Assembly: GCA_003218375.1 (NCBI GenBank)
Contig: QHNH01000013.1
Location: 1-64,000, forward strand
Reading direction: 5' to 3'
Source: Verrucomicrobiota bacterium
GTDB taxonomy: Bacteria; Verrucomicrobiota; Verrucomicrobiia; Chthoniobacterales; UBA10450
DNA length: 64,000 nucleotides
The notes beneath the pieces are model-generated. The model ran no database searches, was not told the origin of the DNA, and saw only the letters and a program-made list of their open reading frames with translations. Below are positions 35,510-43,870 of this stretch, piece after piece. Position 1 is the stretch's first letter. Each line of letters begins with the position of its first letter. The translations under genes were made by a program, and so were the position numbers.

Positions 35510-36352
35510 GTGGCTAATCTTTTCCAAGAGCAAACACCGCAAAGTGCGATTGATCCCTGGATTACTCGGAGCGCCGCTAGCCAAGGCGCTATCGCCAGAT
35601 TAATCCGGACGCTTGTCCCGAAACGTTTCCGGCCCATCGGTTACATTGAACACTTGGTCAACCGTCGCACGGGCAGCCGTGTGAAGGGGGGACCATTTGC
35701 CGGAACGAAGTATATTTATGGTGCCGTCGGAAGCGCCTATGTGCCGAAACTGCTGGGCATTTACGAGCGGGAATTGAATGAATACGTCGAGCAGGCGTGT
35801 TCGCTTCATCCCGAATTGATCGTCGATATTGGGGCGGCAGAGGGATACTACGCGATTGGTCTGGCATTGCGGAATCCAGATGCCACGGTGATCGCCTTCG
35901 AAATGGAGGAAAAGGGTCAAGACGCATTGAAAGAAATGGCGAGCATGAACAATGTTGCTTCGCGCGTGGATGTGCGCGGAAAATGTGAGGTGGCGGATCT
36001 GCAAGCAGTCTTGAAAGGCGCTGAGCGTGCACTGATCATATGCGACGTGGAAGGTGACGAGGGAAAACTTCTAGATCCCGAAATCATTTCCGAATTATGC
36101 CGGGCACACCTGCTCGTTGAGATGCATGACTTTATCCATCCGGGTATCTCAGACAGGATTATCGACCGCTTCAAGAGGACTCATGAAGTCCATCGCATCT
36201 GGCAGGAGGCGCGCAGTCATGATGACATCCCGTATCGAACACTCGGAACCGCGCTTTTGCCATCTCGTTATCTTGATTGGGCGGTGAGTGAGTGGCGACC
36301 GGAGCGCATGTCGTGGTTATGGATGGAACCGCGAAACTGTTCCGTGCGATAA
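35510..36352 (+). CDS. SAM-dependent methyltransferase, FkbM-like
   Basis: A 280-residue protein starting at GTG. Central motifs are LIVDIGAAEGYYAIGLALRN (SAM-binding motif I), VIAFEMEEKGQDAL and IICDVEGDEGKLLDPEI, which parallels the D-x-E-G-x-E motif of FkbM enzymes. An N-terminal extension of about 100 residues precedes the fold. It probably modifies a sugar in the polysaccharide. Its TAA stop overlaps the next ATG by one base. Confidence 0.75.
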   Translation: MANLFQEQTPQSAIDPWITRSAASQGAIARLIRTLVPKRFRPIGYIEHLVNRRTGSRVKGGPFAGTKYIYGAVGSAYVPKLLGIYERELNEYVEQACSLHPELIVDIGAAEGYYAIGLALRNPDATVIAFEMEEKGQDALKEMASMNNVASRVDVRGKCEVADLQAVLKGAERALIICDVEGDEGKLLDPEIISELCRAHLLVEMHDFIHPGISDRIIDRFKRTHEVHRIWQEARSHDDIPYRTLGTALLPSRYLDWAVSEWRPERMSWLWMEPRNCSVR

Positions 36353-37152
36353 TGTTTTCTTCTCTAGATGAACACGTTCGCCGCGCATCGCAGTACCCTA
36401 AGCGCCGCGATCGACTGTGGTACTGGTGGAATCTCGTGCTGCGGCGGTTTCCCCACGCTCCGCTTCCATTTCGAAAGCGAATTGTCGCCCTAACCCATCA
36501 TCGCACTGGCTGGATGTTTTCCGTTCGGATGGGTGCCACAGACTGGTACGTCGCAAATGAAATCATTGAAGAAGGCGAATATGACCGAGTGAAAGAATGG
36601 AACCCACAAGCCTTTGATTCTGTCATAGATCTTGGGGCAAACATTGGTCTCTCGGTTAAGCTATTCGCGGATCTTTCGCCGAATGCAGTCATCAAGGCGA
36701 TCGAGCCTGACGACAACAATTTAGCAGTGTTGACAGTCAACTTGGCAGAAAGCCGGATAGAAGACCGGGTCGTTGTGATTCGTGGCTTCGTAGGAGCCGA
36801 ATCAGGTACAGCCGGAATAGATTCTTCGTCTGGTGAATGGGGGATCAAGATGACGCGAGGAGATCAGAAGGTGTCGGTCCCTGTTTATTCCATGTCACAG
36901 ATCATGGACGAGAAACCTGCTTTTAATGCCGTCGATCTCCTTAAGTGCGACGTTGAAGGTACCGAGGCCGAACTTTTTTGCGACTGTGCTGATTGGATAA
37001 CTCGAATCCGTTACGCGATTGTAGAAACGCATCCGCCGTATTCGCCCGACGCGCTTGAAAATGATATCCGACGAAATGGCGGCAGCCTAAAGTTGGTTGG
37101 TCGATTGCAACACGGGCCCAACGAGTTGGTCTTTCTAGAACAGAAAAAGTGA
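36352..37152 (+). CDS. FkbM family methyltransferase
   Basis: A 266-residue enzyme starting at ATG 36352 within a TAATG junction; the in-frame ORF also reaches 36292, but that would overlap the previous gene by 60 bases. FDSVIDLGANIGLSVKLFAD is motif I, IKAIEPDDNNLAVL motif II, and VDLLKCDVEGTEAELFCDC the FkbM signature. This is the second or third methyltransferase of the cluster, implying a heavily O-methylated polysaccharide. The end overlaps the next gene by GTGA. Confidence 0.85.
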   Translation: MFSSLDEHVRRASQYPKRRDRLWYWWNLVLRRFPHAPLPFRKRIVALTHHRTGWMFSVRMGATDWYVANEIIEEGEYDRVKEWNPQAFDSVIDLGANIGLSVKLFADLSPNAVIKAIEPDDNNLAVLTVNLAESRIEDRVVVIRGFVGAESGTAGIDSSSGEWGIKMTRGDQKVSVPVYSMSQIMDEKPAFNAVDLLKCDVEGTEAELFCDCADWITRIRYAIVETHPPYSPDALENDIRRNGGSLKLVGRLQHGPNELVFLEQKK

Positions 37153-38321
37153 TCATAACAGCTGTGAGGTCGACTAAGGTTTTCTTTTCCTGCAGCGGGG
37201 TGGGCATTCTTGACCGCGGGATCGAAACATTTTTTCGTGAAGCTTTCGACGGATTGCGCAATACGGACGGTCTCGATATTACTCTCTTCAAGGGTGCTGG
37301 GGAGGAGAGCGCTCACGAGAAAGTCCTGTGGAATGTGCCGCGCACGGGAAGCTTGGCGCCGTTCCTGGGCAAGTTTATTCGTCGCAACGGATATGTGGTC
37401 GAACAGCTCTCGACCTTCCCTTTCATGGTAAAGGCGATTCGAAAACATCGCCCTGATATCATCTTTTACAGCGACTCCAACCTGGGATTTCAACTGTTCC
37501 GTTGGCGGAAGCAGATAGGCGTTCCATTCCGGCTTTTGTTTTCCAACGGCGGTCCCTGTCACGCCCCGTTTGACCGGACTGATTTTGTACACCAAGTGGC
37601 CCCATTCTATCTTGAAGAAGCCCTCGCTGCGGGCGAGCCACCTCAACGCCATCGAATGGTTCCTTATGGCATTAGGGTTCCTGATGGCCCACCCGATACA
37701 GACGATTCGAGACGCGCGACGCTCCGACGACGACTCAACTTGCCGGTCGAGGGCAAAATTGTCATTAGTGTGGGCTGGATCTCAAAGCAGCTGAAGCGCA
37801 TGGATTTCGTGGTAAACGAGGTAGCTCAGTTGCCTCAGCCGCGTCCGCACCTTCTTTTGGTCGGCGCGATGGACGATCAAAGCCACGCAATCATCTCCCT
37901 AGCACGAGAGAAACTAGGTGAGCACGGATTTACCGCGCGTTCCGTGCAGTACAAAGAGGTGGCCACTTACTATCGCACCGCTGATGTTTTCACACTAGCA
38001 TCGCTGCAAGAAGGGTTCGGTCGGGTCTTTTTGGAAGCTCTTATCCATGGCTTGCCGATCATCGCGCACAATCACCCAGTGATGCGTTTTGTGCTGGGAG
38101 GCGAGGGCATTCTGGTTGATCTGTCAAAGCCCGGAGTGCTGGCCTGTCAGCTTGTGGACGTCCTTGCCGCCGGCAATGAGCCCGAGGTCGCTGCTCGCCG
38201 GCGTCAAAGTGTGCGAGCTCGATTTAGCTGGCCGATACTTGCGCCGCAGTACCGCGACATGTTTTACGACTGCGCCCGTATTCCATTGCGCGATCCAAGC
38301 GGGAAGAAAAGAGCATGCTGA
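37149..38321 (+). CDS. Glycosyltransferase family 4
   Basis: A 390-residue GT-B enzyme starting at GTG overlapping the upstream stop. The C-terminal half has VISVGWISKQLKRMDFVVNE, PHLLLVGAMDD and the donor-site motif FTLASLQEGFGRVFLEALIH followed by GLPIIAHNHP. The N-terminal half contains SCSGVGILDRGIETFFREAF. Donor and acceptor are unknown. Seven bases overlap with the following polymerase-like gene. Confidence 0.85.
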   Translation: MIITAVRSTKVFFSCSGVGILDRGIETFFREAFDGLRNTDGLDITLFKGAGEESAHEKVLWNVPRTGSLAPFLGKFIRRNGYVVEQLSTFPFMVKAIRKHRPDIIFYSDSNLGFQLFRWRKQIGVPFRLLFSNGGPCHAPFDRTDFVHQVAPFYLEEALAAGEPPQRHRMVPYGIRVPDGPPDTDDSRRATLRRRLNLPVEGKIVISVGWISKQLKRMDFVVNEVAQLPQPRPHLLLVGAMDDQSHAIISLAREKLGEHGFTARSVQYKEVATYYRTADVFTLASLQEGFGRVFLEALIHGLPIIAHNHPVMRFVLGGEGILVDLSKPGVLACQLVDVLAAGNEPEVAARRRQSVRARFSWPILAPQYRDMFYDCARIPLRDPSGKKRAC

Positions 38322-39547
38322 TTTATCTTCTTCTGCTGGCCGCCGCCTGCCTCGCGTTGCTCATCAGGGCGATGCTCCGTCCGAGGCTCTTTTACGAGTA
38401 TCCTTATCTAATGGCTGCGACGTTCACCGCGTTTATTTTGCCCCAGGCTTATGCGGCATATCGGAGCGAATGGGGCGGCTGGTATCTCGATGCCGCTTTA
38501 ATCATGAGTACCGCTTGCCTGGGAGCGTGCTGGTTCGGTTACCTACCGAAAGCGCATCCGGCTCTGCTCGAAAAGTTCAACGTCAAGATCGATCCAGCGC
38601 GTTTTTTCCACGGTGGGGTGTTGCTCGTAGCAATCGGTTATTATTTTACCTATAAGTTTGGGACCTTGGAGGAAGAAGAGCTTACCACCACGCTTACCGG
38701 AATTGGAACTATCTATCTGTTCTTTGGCGCATTGGTTTATCCGGGTTTTGCGATTTGCTTTTACTGTGCTTTGAACGGGCAAGGGCCATTTACCTGGATT
38801 GTGACCGGAATCGCGGCGTGGGTGCCGCTCCAAGCGGCGATCTTCTACGGACGGCGAGAACCAACGGTTCTCTTTCTGCTCTCGCTGGCAATGATTCTTT
38901 ATTTTCTCAAAGGCAAGCGACTGCCGCGCGTGCTCATCCTCGGCGCAGTCGTCGGGGCGATGTTCGCTATTCCTGCCACGGGAGAATATAGAAGAAGCTC
39001 GGCCGAAGATCCCATCGAAGCCTTTCGGCAGCTTGATTTTGCCGACCAGTTCAACCAGTACTTCAACGAAGACGCGCCGAGCGAGTTTAAGAATGCGGTC
39101 ACGGTCATCGCGGTGACAACCGCGCAGGGCGATTACGAATGGGGCGTCGGTTATTGGAACCGGTTGATCTTTCGGTTTGTTCCCGCCCAGTTTGTTGGGG
39201 AAACGTTCAAGAATTCGCTCATGATAGGCAAGCCGCGCGATTACGGAGACTACGTCGAACTGGCGACCGGGTTCCGCCTTCCGGCCGGCTCCACGGTTAC
39301 TGGTATCGGCGATTCCTTTAATCAATTCGGATTGTTCGGTTGCCTGGTCTTTGCGGGGATGGCCTACATCTTTAAGAACCTTTGGGTCGCCGCAAACCAG
39401 CCCGGCGGTACGGTGGCGCAAATCCTTTACATCCAGGTTTCGACGACCGGGATGAGAGCGCTGACTCATCAGACCATTGATTTCCTGCCCGGCTTTATCT
39501 ACAGCGCCATCTTTATCGGGCTGGTGGCGCTTTACGCAAAAGAGTGA
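38315..39547 (+). CDS. Wzy-like polysaccharide polymerase
   Basis: A 410-residue multi-pass membrane protein with about ten hydrophobic helices and a soluble loop around residues 210-300 (EYRRSSAEDPIEAFRQLDFA to GDYEWGVGYWNRL). Motif conservation is weak, as usual for Wzy. The assignment rests on topology, length, and position in a cluster with Wzx and many glycosyltransferases. It would polymerise lipid-linked repeat units at the periplasmic face. Alternative: an EpsG/O-antigen-polymerase-related protein of the same general role. Confidence 0.65.
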   Translation: MLIYLLLLAAACLALLIRAMLRPRLFYEYPYLMAATFTAFILPQAYAAYRSEWGGWYLDAALIMSTACLGACWFGYLPKAHPALLEKFNVKIDPARFFHGGVLLVAIGYYFTYKFGTLEEEELTTTLTGIGTIYLFFGALVYPGFAICFYCALNGQGPFTWIVTGIAAWVPLQAAIFYGRREPTVLFLLSLAMILYFLKGKRLPRVLILGAVVGAMFAIPATGEYRRSSAEDPIEAFRQLDFADQFNQYFNEDAPSEFKNAVTVIAVTTAQGDYEWGVGYWNRLIFRFVPAQFVGETFKNSLMIGKPRDYGDYVELATGFRLPAGSTVTGIGDSFNQFGLFGCLVFAGMAYIFKNLWVAANQPGGTVAQILYIQVSTTGMRALTHQTIDFLPGFIYSAIFIGLVALYAKE

Positions 39548-40851
39548 AGCTCGCGGTTATCTTTCATCGGTTCGGGCCGTATCATTGGGCGCGCCTCAAA
39601 GCAGCTTCGCGGCGGAGTCACATCGTCGGGATCGAGCTTGGATCGGAAACGTCGGAATATGGTTGGTCGAAGATTCAGGAGACCGCTTCCTTTGAACGGA
39701 TAACGTTGTTTCCGGAGAGTGATAGCCGGTCGAAGCCGCTTGCAGAGTTAGCCAACGCTATGAGAGACGCCCTGGCCGGTTGTAAGCCGGACGCAGTTGC
39801 TATCCCGGGGTGGTCGGAGAAAGGAGCGCTGGTCGCATTGCGCTGGTGCGTGGATAACTCAGTGCCGGCCATCCTGATGTCAGAAACCTCGGAGATCGAC
39901 GAACCACGGACATCCTTAAAGGAGTTCGCCAAACGGCGAGTCGTCGGTCTTTGCTCGGCCGGTCTGGTGGGAGGACAACGGCATAAGGATTACCTCGTGA
40001 AGCTTGGCATGGCGCCGGACCGAATCTTTCTGGGGTATGACGCTGTGGATAACGGTTTCTTCGCGCAAGGCGCGAAGGAAGTAGGAAGTAGAAAGGAGAA
40101 AGGAGAAAATGGATTACCGGAGCCGCCTACGCGCGAGGCTACGGCGTGCCGGGGGAACTACTTTCTCGCGTCGGCGCGGTTCATTCGGAAAAAAAACCTT
40201 GATACACTAATCCGCGCGTATTCCGAATTTCGACGGAAGACAGAAGACGGAAGACGAAGGGCAGAGGAATCTGTCCTCCAATCTCCGGCCTCCGACCTCG
40301 GACCTCCGGCCTCGGACCTCGGACCTCCGTCCCCCGACCTCTGGGATCTCGTCATCCTTGGCGACGGTCCTCTTAAATCTCAGCTCTGTTCTCTGATCTC
40401 CGACCTCCATCTCGAACAGCACGTCATCATGCCGGGGTTCAAGCAATACGAAGAGCTGCCCATCCATTATGGTCTCGCGAATGCATTCATCCACGCGAGC
40501 ACCAGTGAGCAATGGGGACTGGTGGTGAATGAGGCGATGGCTTCGGGATTGCCGGTAATTGTTTCGAATCGGTGCGGCTGTGCTCCGGAGCTGGTAGAGG
40601 AGGGGATCAACGGTTTTACTTTCGATCCGGACGATCAGGAACAATTGGCCAATCGCCTTCTTGAAATGGCATCGCTCTCCAGCGATGGCCGGCAAGGGCT
40701 TGGCGATGCAGGCAGACGGATAGTGGCGAATTTTGGACTGGAACGGTTCGCTGACGGATTAACTCACGCCGCGGAAAAGGCGTTAGAGATTGGCCCGAGA
40801 AAACCAACGTTCTTGCAACGCGTCGTCCTGGCGGCGGGACTCGGCCGATGA
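39544..40851 (+). CDS. Glycosyltransferase family 4 with repeat-derived insertions
   Basis: A 435-residue GT-B enzyme starting at GTG 39544. After the acceptor domain (IFHRFGPYHWARLKAASRRS) come LASARFIRKKNLDTLIRAYS, WDLVILGDGPL, FIHASTSEQWGLVVNEAMAS and GLPVIVSNRCGCAPELVEEG, a textbook donor domain. Two stretches do not fit the family: residues about 180-204 (EVGSRKEKGENG to TREATACRG) and about 235-264 (RKTEDGRRRAEESVLQSPAS to LGPPSPD). Both are encoded by dispersed repeats (heptamer array, GCCTACG palindrome, and CTCCGGCCTCCGACCT-type units) and lie in interdomain and surface-loop positions, so the enzyme may still work. Confidence 0.85.
   Translation: MKLAVIFHRFGPYHWARLKAASRRSHIVGIELGSETSEYGWSKIQETASFERITLFPESDSRSKPLAELANAMRDALAGCKPDAVAIPGWSEKGALVALRWCVDNSVPAILMSETSEIDEPRTSLKEFAKRRVVGLCSAGLVGGQRHKDYLVKLGMAPDRIFLGYDAVDNGFFAQGAKEVGSRKEKGENGLPEPPTREATACRGNYFLASARFIRKKNLDTLIRAYSEFRRKTEDGRRRAEESVLQSPASDLGPPASDLGPPSPDLWDLVILGDGPLKSQLCSLISDLHLEQHVIMPGFKQYEELPIHYGLANAFIHASTSEQWGLVVNEAMASGLPVIVSNRCGCAPELVEEGINGFTFDPDDQEQLANRLLEMASLSSDGRQGLGDAGRRIVANFGLERFADGLTHAAEKALEIGPRKPTFLQRVVLAAGLGR
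40080..40340 (+). repeat. Repeat-derived segments inside glycosyltransferase gene
   Basis: Three repeat types lie in frame: GGAAGTAGGAAGTAGAAAGG at about 40079-40098, GCCTACGCGCGAGGCTACGG at about 40125-40145, and from about 40220 GAAGACAGAAGACGGAAGAC followed by degenerate units of a 10-11 bp CTCCGGACCTC-type repeat up to about 40340. Related GAAGACGGAAGACAGAGG-type sequence is in the exosortase gene near 27.05-27.11 kb, on the other strand. Confidence 0.75.
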
Positions 40852-42086
40852 TTCATACGGCCAATCTCACCCATTCGGTCTCGCGGAAAGCGGGCGGGCT
40901 GCACGAAAGCGTCCGGCGCCTGGTCCAATCGCTCGCCTCGTTAGGCGTCGGCGTGCGAGTCCTGACGGTGGAGGATGAGTTTACCGATGTGGATCTCGGC
41001 GCGTGGGACCCGGTGCGGGTGGATGTTTTTCCAGCGACCTGGCCGAATAGTTTCGGTTACTCGCCCGGGTTTCTGAAAGCGTTGAACGAAGAACACCCCG
41101 ACCTGACGCATACGCACGGCATCTGGACCTACCCGAGCATCGCGACGGCGGCTTACTGCACGAGGCAGAGAGTGCCATACATGATCTCGCCCCACGGAAT
41201 GCTCGATCCCTGGGCGGTGCATCATCATCGCTGGAAGAAGGTCCTGGCCTATGCGCTTTACGAGAGCAACCACGTCCGCGGGGCCCGATGCATTCGCGCT
41301 CTCTGTGAATCGGAAGCGCGTTCGATTCGGCAGATGAAGCTGCGGAATCCGGTGGCTGTAATTCCAAACGGGATCGATCTTCCGGAGTCGACCGGCGGGA
41401 ATGGAGTGAATGGCAGCGCGCCTTGGAGTGACGGACTGGAGCACGGCAAAAAAGTGATGCTGTTCCTCGGCCGCATCCATCGAAAGAAAGGCCTGACTAA
41501 CCTGCTCAAGGCCTGGGCAGCTCACCGGAAAGAGAAGAGATCGGACGAATGGGTGCTCGCCATAGCCGGCTGGGACCAGGATGGCTACGAAGCCGACCTG
41601 AAACGATTGTGCGGCGACCTCGAGATTCCGTGGACGGATTTGAAGAGAACGGAAAACTCCGCCAGCGCGACATTTTCCGAAACGGCTCCGGTCTTTTTTC
41701 TCGGTCCGCAATTTCAGAAAACGAAGGCGGCCTGCTACCGAAACTGCGACGCATTCGTTTTGCCATCGTTCAGCGAAGGTCTGCCCATGGCGGTCCTGGA
41801 AGCATGGGCTTATGGCAAGCCGGTTGTGATGACGCCCGAGTGCAATCTGCCGGAAGGATTCGCGGCGAGCGCGGCCGTTCGAATCGATACCTCGGTCGAA
41901 TCGATCACTGAAGGTCTTCGCGAGATAAGGAGCCTGCCGGATGAGGCACTCCGGGAAATCGGTGAACGAGGGCGGAAGCTGGTCGAGGAAAGGTTTACCT
42001 GGCCGAAGATTGCCCTCCAGATAAAGACGACCTATGAATGGATGCTTGGCGCGACTGAAAAGCCCGGCTGGTTTTTCGACGAGTAA
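40848..42086 (+). CDS. Glycosyltransferase family 4
   Basis: A 412-residue GT-B enzyme. It begins HTANLTHSVSRKAGGLHESV and has DLTHTHGIWTYPSIATAAYC and MISPHGMLDPWAVHHHRWKK, a motif common among colanic-acid and O-antigen GT4 enzymes. The donor domain shows VMLFLGRIHRKKGLTNLLKA and FVLPSFSEGLPMAVLEAWAY then GKPVVMTPECNLPEG. It adds a sugar to the repeat unit. It is coupled to the upstream gene by ATGA. Confidence 0.87.
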   Translation: MIHTANLTHSVSRKAGGLHESVRRLVQSLASLGVGVRVLTVEDEFTDVDLGAWDPVRVDVFPATWPNSFGYSPGFLKALNEEHPDLTHTHGIWTYPSIATAAYCTRQRVPYMISPHGMLDPWAVHHHRWKKVLAYALYESNHVRGARCIRALCESEARSIRQMKLRNPVAVIPNGIDLPESTGGNGVNGSAPWSDGLEHGKKVMLFLGRIHRKKGLTNLLKAWAAHRKEKRSDEWVLAIAGWDQDGYEADLKRLCGDLEIPWTDLKRTENSASATFSETAPVFFLGPQFQKTKAACYRNCDAFVLPSFSEGLPMAVLEAWAYGKPVVMTPECNLPEGFAASAAVRIDTSVESITEGLREIRSLPDEALREIGERGRKLVEERFTWPKIALQIKTTYEWMLGATEKPGWFFDE

Positions 42087-42098
42087 CTTCGCGAGGTT

Positions 42099-42767
42099 AT
42101 GTTTCGGAAAGAACTTCTAATCCTTGGTGGCGTCTCGCTCCTGGTGTTCCTGATTGTGGCAGGAGCAGCTTCGCTGGCGGTGCGGGTAGTGCAGCGCGAC
42201 GGAACCATGCTGGCCAAAGATACTTTGCCGGGACTGGCTTCAGCCGGCGAAGCCATCGGCCGGATGGACGAGAATTGGTTCAATCTCCACCTGTTGCTCA
42301 GCATGGAGTCGCCGGGAGAACGAGCGCGCCTCATCACCAGCATTACCAGCAATTCAACCGACCCCATCTGGCGTCAGTACCAGGAAGCCATCTTCGATGA
42401 ATACGACGACCAGCTTTTCCGGGAAATGCAGGCGGCGCGCGGCAAATTCATCGAAGCGCGGAGCCACTACTTTGATCTGCTGCGGGCGGGCGATATTACC
42501 GGGGCGAAGGAATTCTTTGCCGCGGATCTTCGCTCGGCCTTCGATCGTTACCGGCAAGGCGCTGAAAATATTTTCCGGATGAACGCGAGGATCGGGCGCG
42601 AGCGTGCGGGTCGTCTGATCCAGCTTTCTTCGTGGGCGCCCTATGCGCTGGCGCTTTTTTGCGTGCTCGTGCTTCTCGTCGGCGTGTTCGTGGGTTTCAA
42701 AGCGAGTCTCGGAGCTTTCATCGACATCTGGCGAGAGGCGGATCACAAGACACCGGGGGGCCGGTGA
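42099..42767 (+). CDS. Membrane protein with 4HB_MCP-like sensor domain
   Basis: A 222-residue protein with two transmembrane helices (LLILGGVSLLVFLIVAGAAS near the N-terminus and ALALFCVLVLLVGVFVGF near 200). They flank a periplasmic helical region (TLPGLASAGEAIGRMDENWF to NIFRMNARIGRERAGRLIQL) of the four-helix-bundle chemoreceptor type. No HAMP, kinase or methyl-accepting domain follows. It could be a stand-alone sensor or a structural partner of the polysaccharide machinery. It sits 12 bases after the GT4 gene with GAGGTT before the ATG. Confidence 0.68.
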   Translation: MFRKELLILGGVSLLVFLIVAGAASLAVRVVQRDGTMLAKDTLPGLASAGEAIGRMDENWFNLHLLLSMESPGERARLITSITSNSTDPIWRQYQEAIFDEYDDQLFREMQAARGKFIEARSHYFDLLRAGDITGAKEFFAADLRSAFDRYRQGAENIFRMNARIGRERAGRLIQLSSWAPYALALFCVLVLLVGVFVGFKASLGAFIDIWREADHKTPGGR

Positions 42768-42804
42768 GCGGTTTTTCACGAAACTGGGACTGCAACGTCT
42801 CGTG

Positions 42805-43683
42805 ATGAGCGAACAAGGCGAAGCTCGTGCGACCGTGTCGGTCCTTATTCCGGTGAAGAATGAGGCGGCCAATCTGCGCGAATGTCTGGCGAGCGTTTCG
42901 TTCGCGGATGAAATCCTGATCGTCGATTCCGGAAGCACCGATGGGACGCAGGGGATCGCAGCCGCGGCCGGGGCTGAGGTGGTGCAGTTCCACTGGAATG
43001 GTGAGTTTCCCAGAAAGAAAAATTGGGCGCTGGAGAACGTGCCGTGGCGCCACGAGTGGGTGTTGATTGTCGATGCCGACGAGAGGATCACGCCGGAGCT
43101 GGCGGGTGAGATTCAGCGCGCCATTCGGCGAACCGATGTGGACGGGTTCTATTTGAATCGCCGGTTCTGGTTCCTGGGCGGCTGGATCAACCACTGCGGT
43201 TATTTCCCGAGCTGGAACCTGCGGCTTTTCCGGCACCGGCTCGGGCGATACGAGCGCGCCGAATCGGGTGGCGGCGGCTCCTCCGGCGACAACGAAGTGC
43301 ACGAGCACGTCATCTTGAACGGCCGCGCGGAACATCTCGCCGCACCGATGGAACATTACGCCTATCCCGACATCTCGACGTTCGTCGAAAAACACAATCG
43401 CTATTCGACCTGGGAGGCGCGAGTGAGCGAGACGTTCTACCGGGATTCCAGCGCCGGCACGCTGGCGGCGCGTCCTTTCGGCACTTCCCTCGAGCGAAAG
43501 CGCTGGCTGAAACAATGTTTTCGCCGCGCCCCTTTCCGGCCCACCCTGCGCTTCCTTTATCATTATGCCTGGCGGCAGGGTTTCCGCGACGGCTACCGCG
43601 GCTGGATCTTGTGCCGGCTCCTGGCGCGCTACGAGTTTCTTTGCGTTGCCAAAGAGTGGGAGTCGCGCCAGCTCCGCCGGTAA
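42805..43683 (+). CDS. Glycosyltransferase family 2, WaaE-like
   Basis: A 292-residue protein from ATG 42805 (MSEQGEARATVSVLIPVKNE). The motifs ADEILIVDSGSTDGTQGIAA, FPRKKNWALENVPWRHEWVL and IVDADERITPEL, followed by a Tyr/Trp-rich FWFLGGWINHCGYFPSWNLR, characterise the WaaE/KdtX-like beta-1,4-glucosyltransferase subgroup. The long C-terminal helix region (FRPTLRFLYHYAWRQGFRDG) also fits. It would add a hexose to the saccharide. The in-frame ORF extends upstream into the preceding gene but that part is not plausible coding sequence. Confidence 0.85.
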   Translation: MSEQGEARATVSVLIPVKNEAANLRECLASVSFADEILIVDSGSTDGTQGIAAAAGAEVVQFHWNGEFPRKKNWALENVPWRHEWVLIVDADERITPELAGEIQRAIRRTDVDGFYLNRRFWFLGGWINHCGYFPSWNLRLFRHRLGRYERAESGGGGSSGDNEVHEHVILNGRAEHLAAPMEHYAYPDISTFVEKHNRYSTWEARVSETFYRDSSAGTLAARPFGTSLERKRWLKQCFRRAPFRPTLRFLYHYAWRQGFRDGYRGWILCRLLARYEFLCVAKEWESRQLRR

Positions 43684-43870
43684 ATCCGGTTGATCTTTCT
43701 CCTGCTCGAAGCCCGGGGCGCGAAGAATCCCGCACCGGCGAGTGGAGTTTCTTGCGCCACGAGCGTAGCGTGGGAAGGATTTGGGTCAGATGACGTCGAT
43801 TTCGGGGCGCGGCGCGTGGGTTGCTTATTCGTGCGGTGTCTGCTGAGTCGATCGTCAGCGACGCCACACC

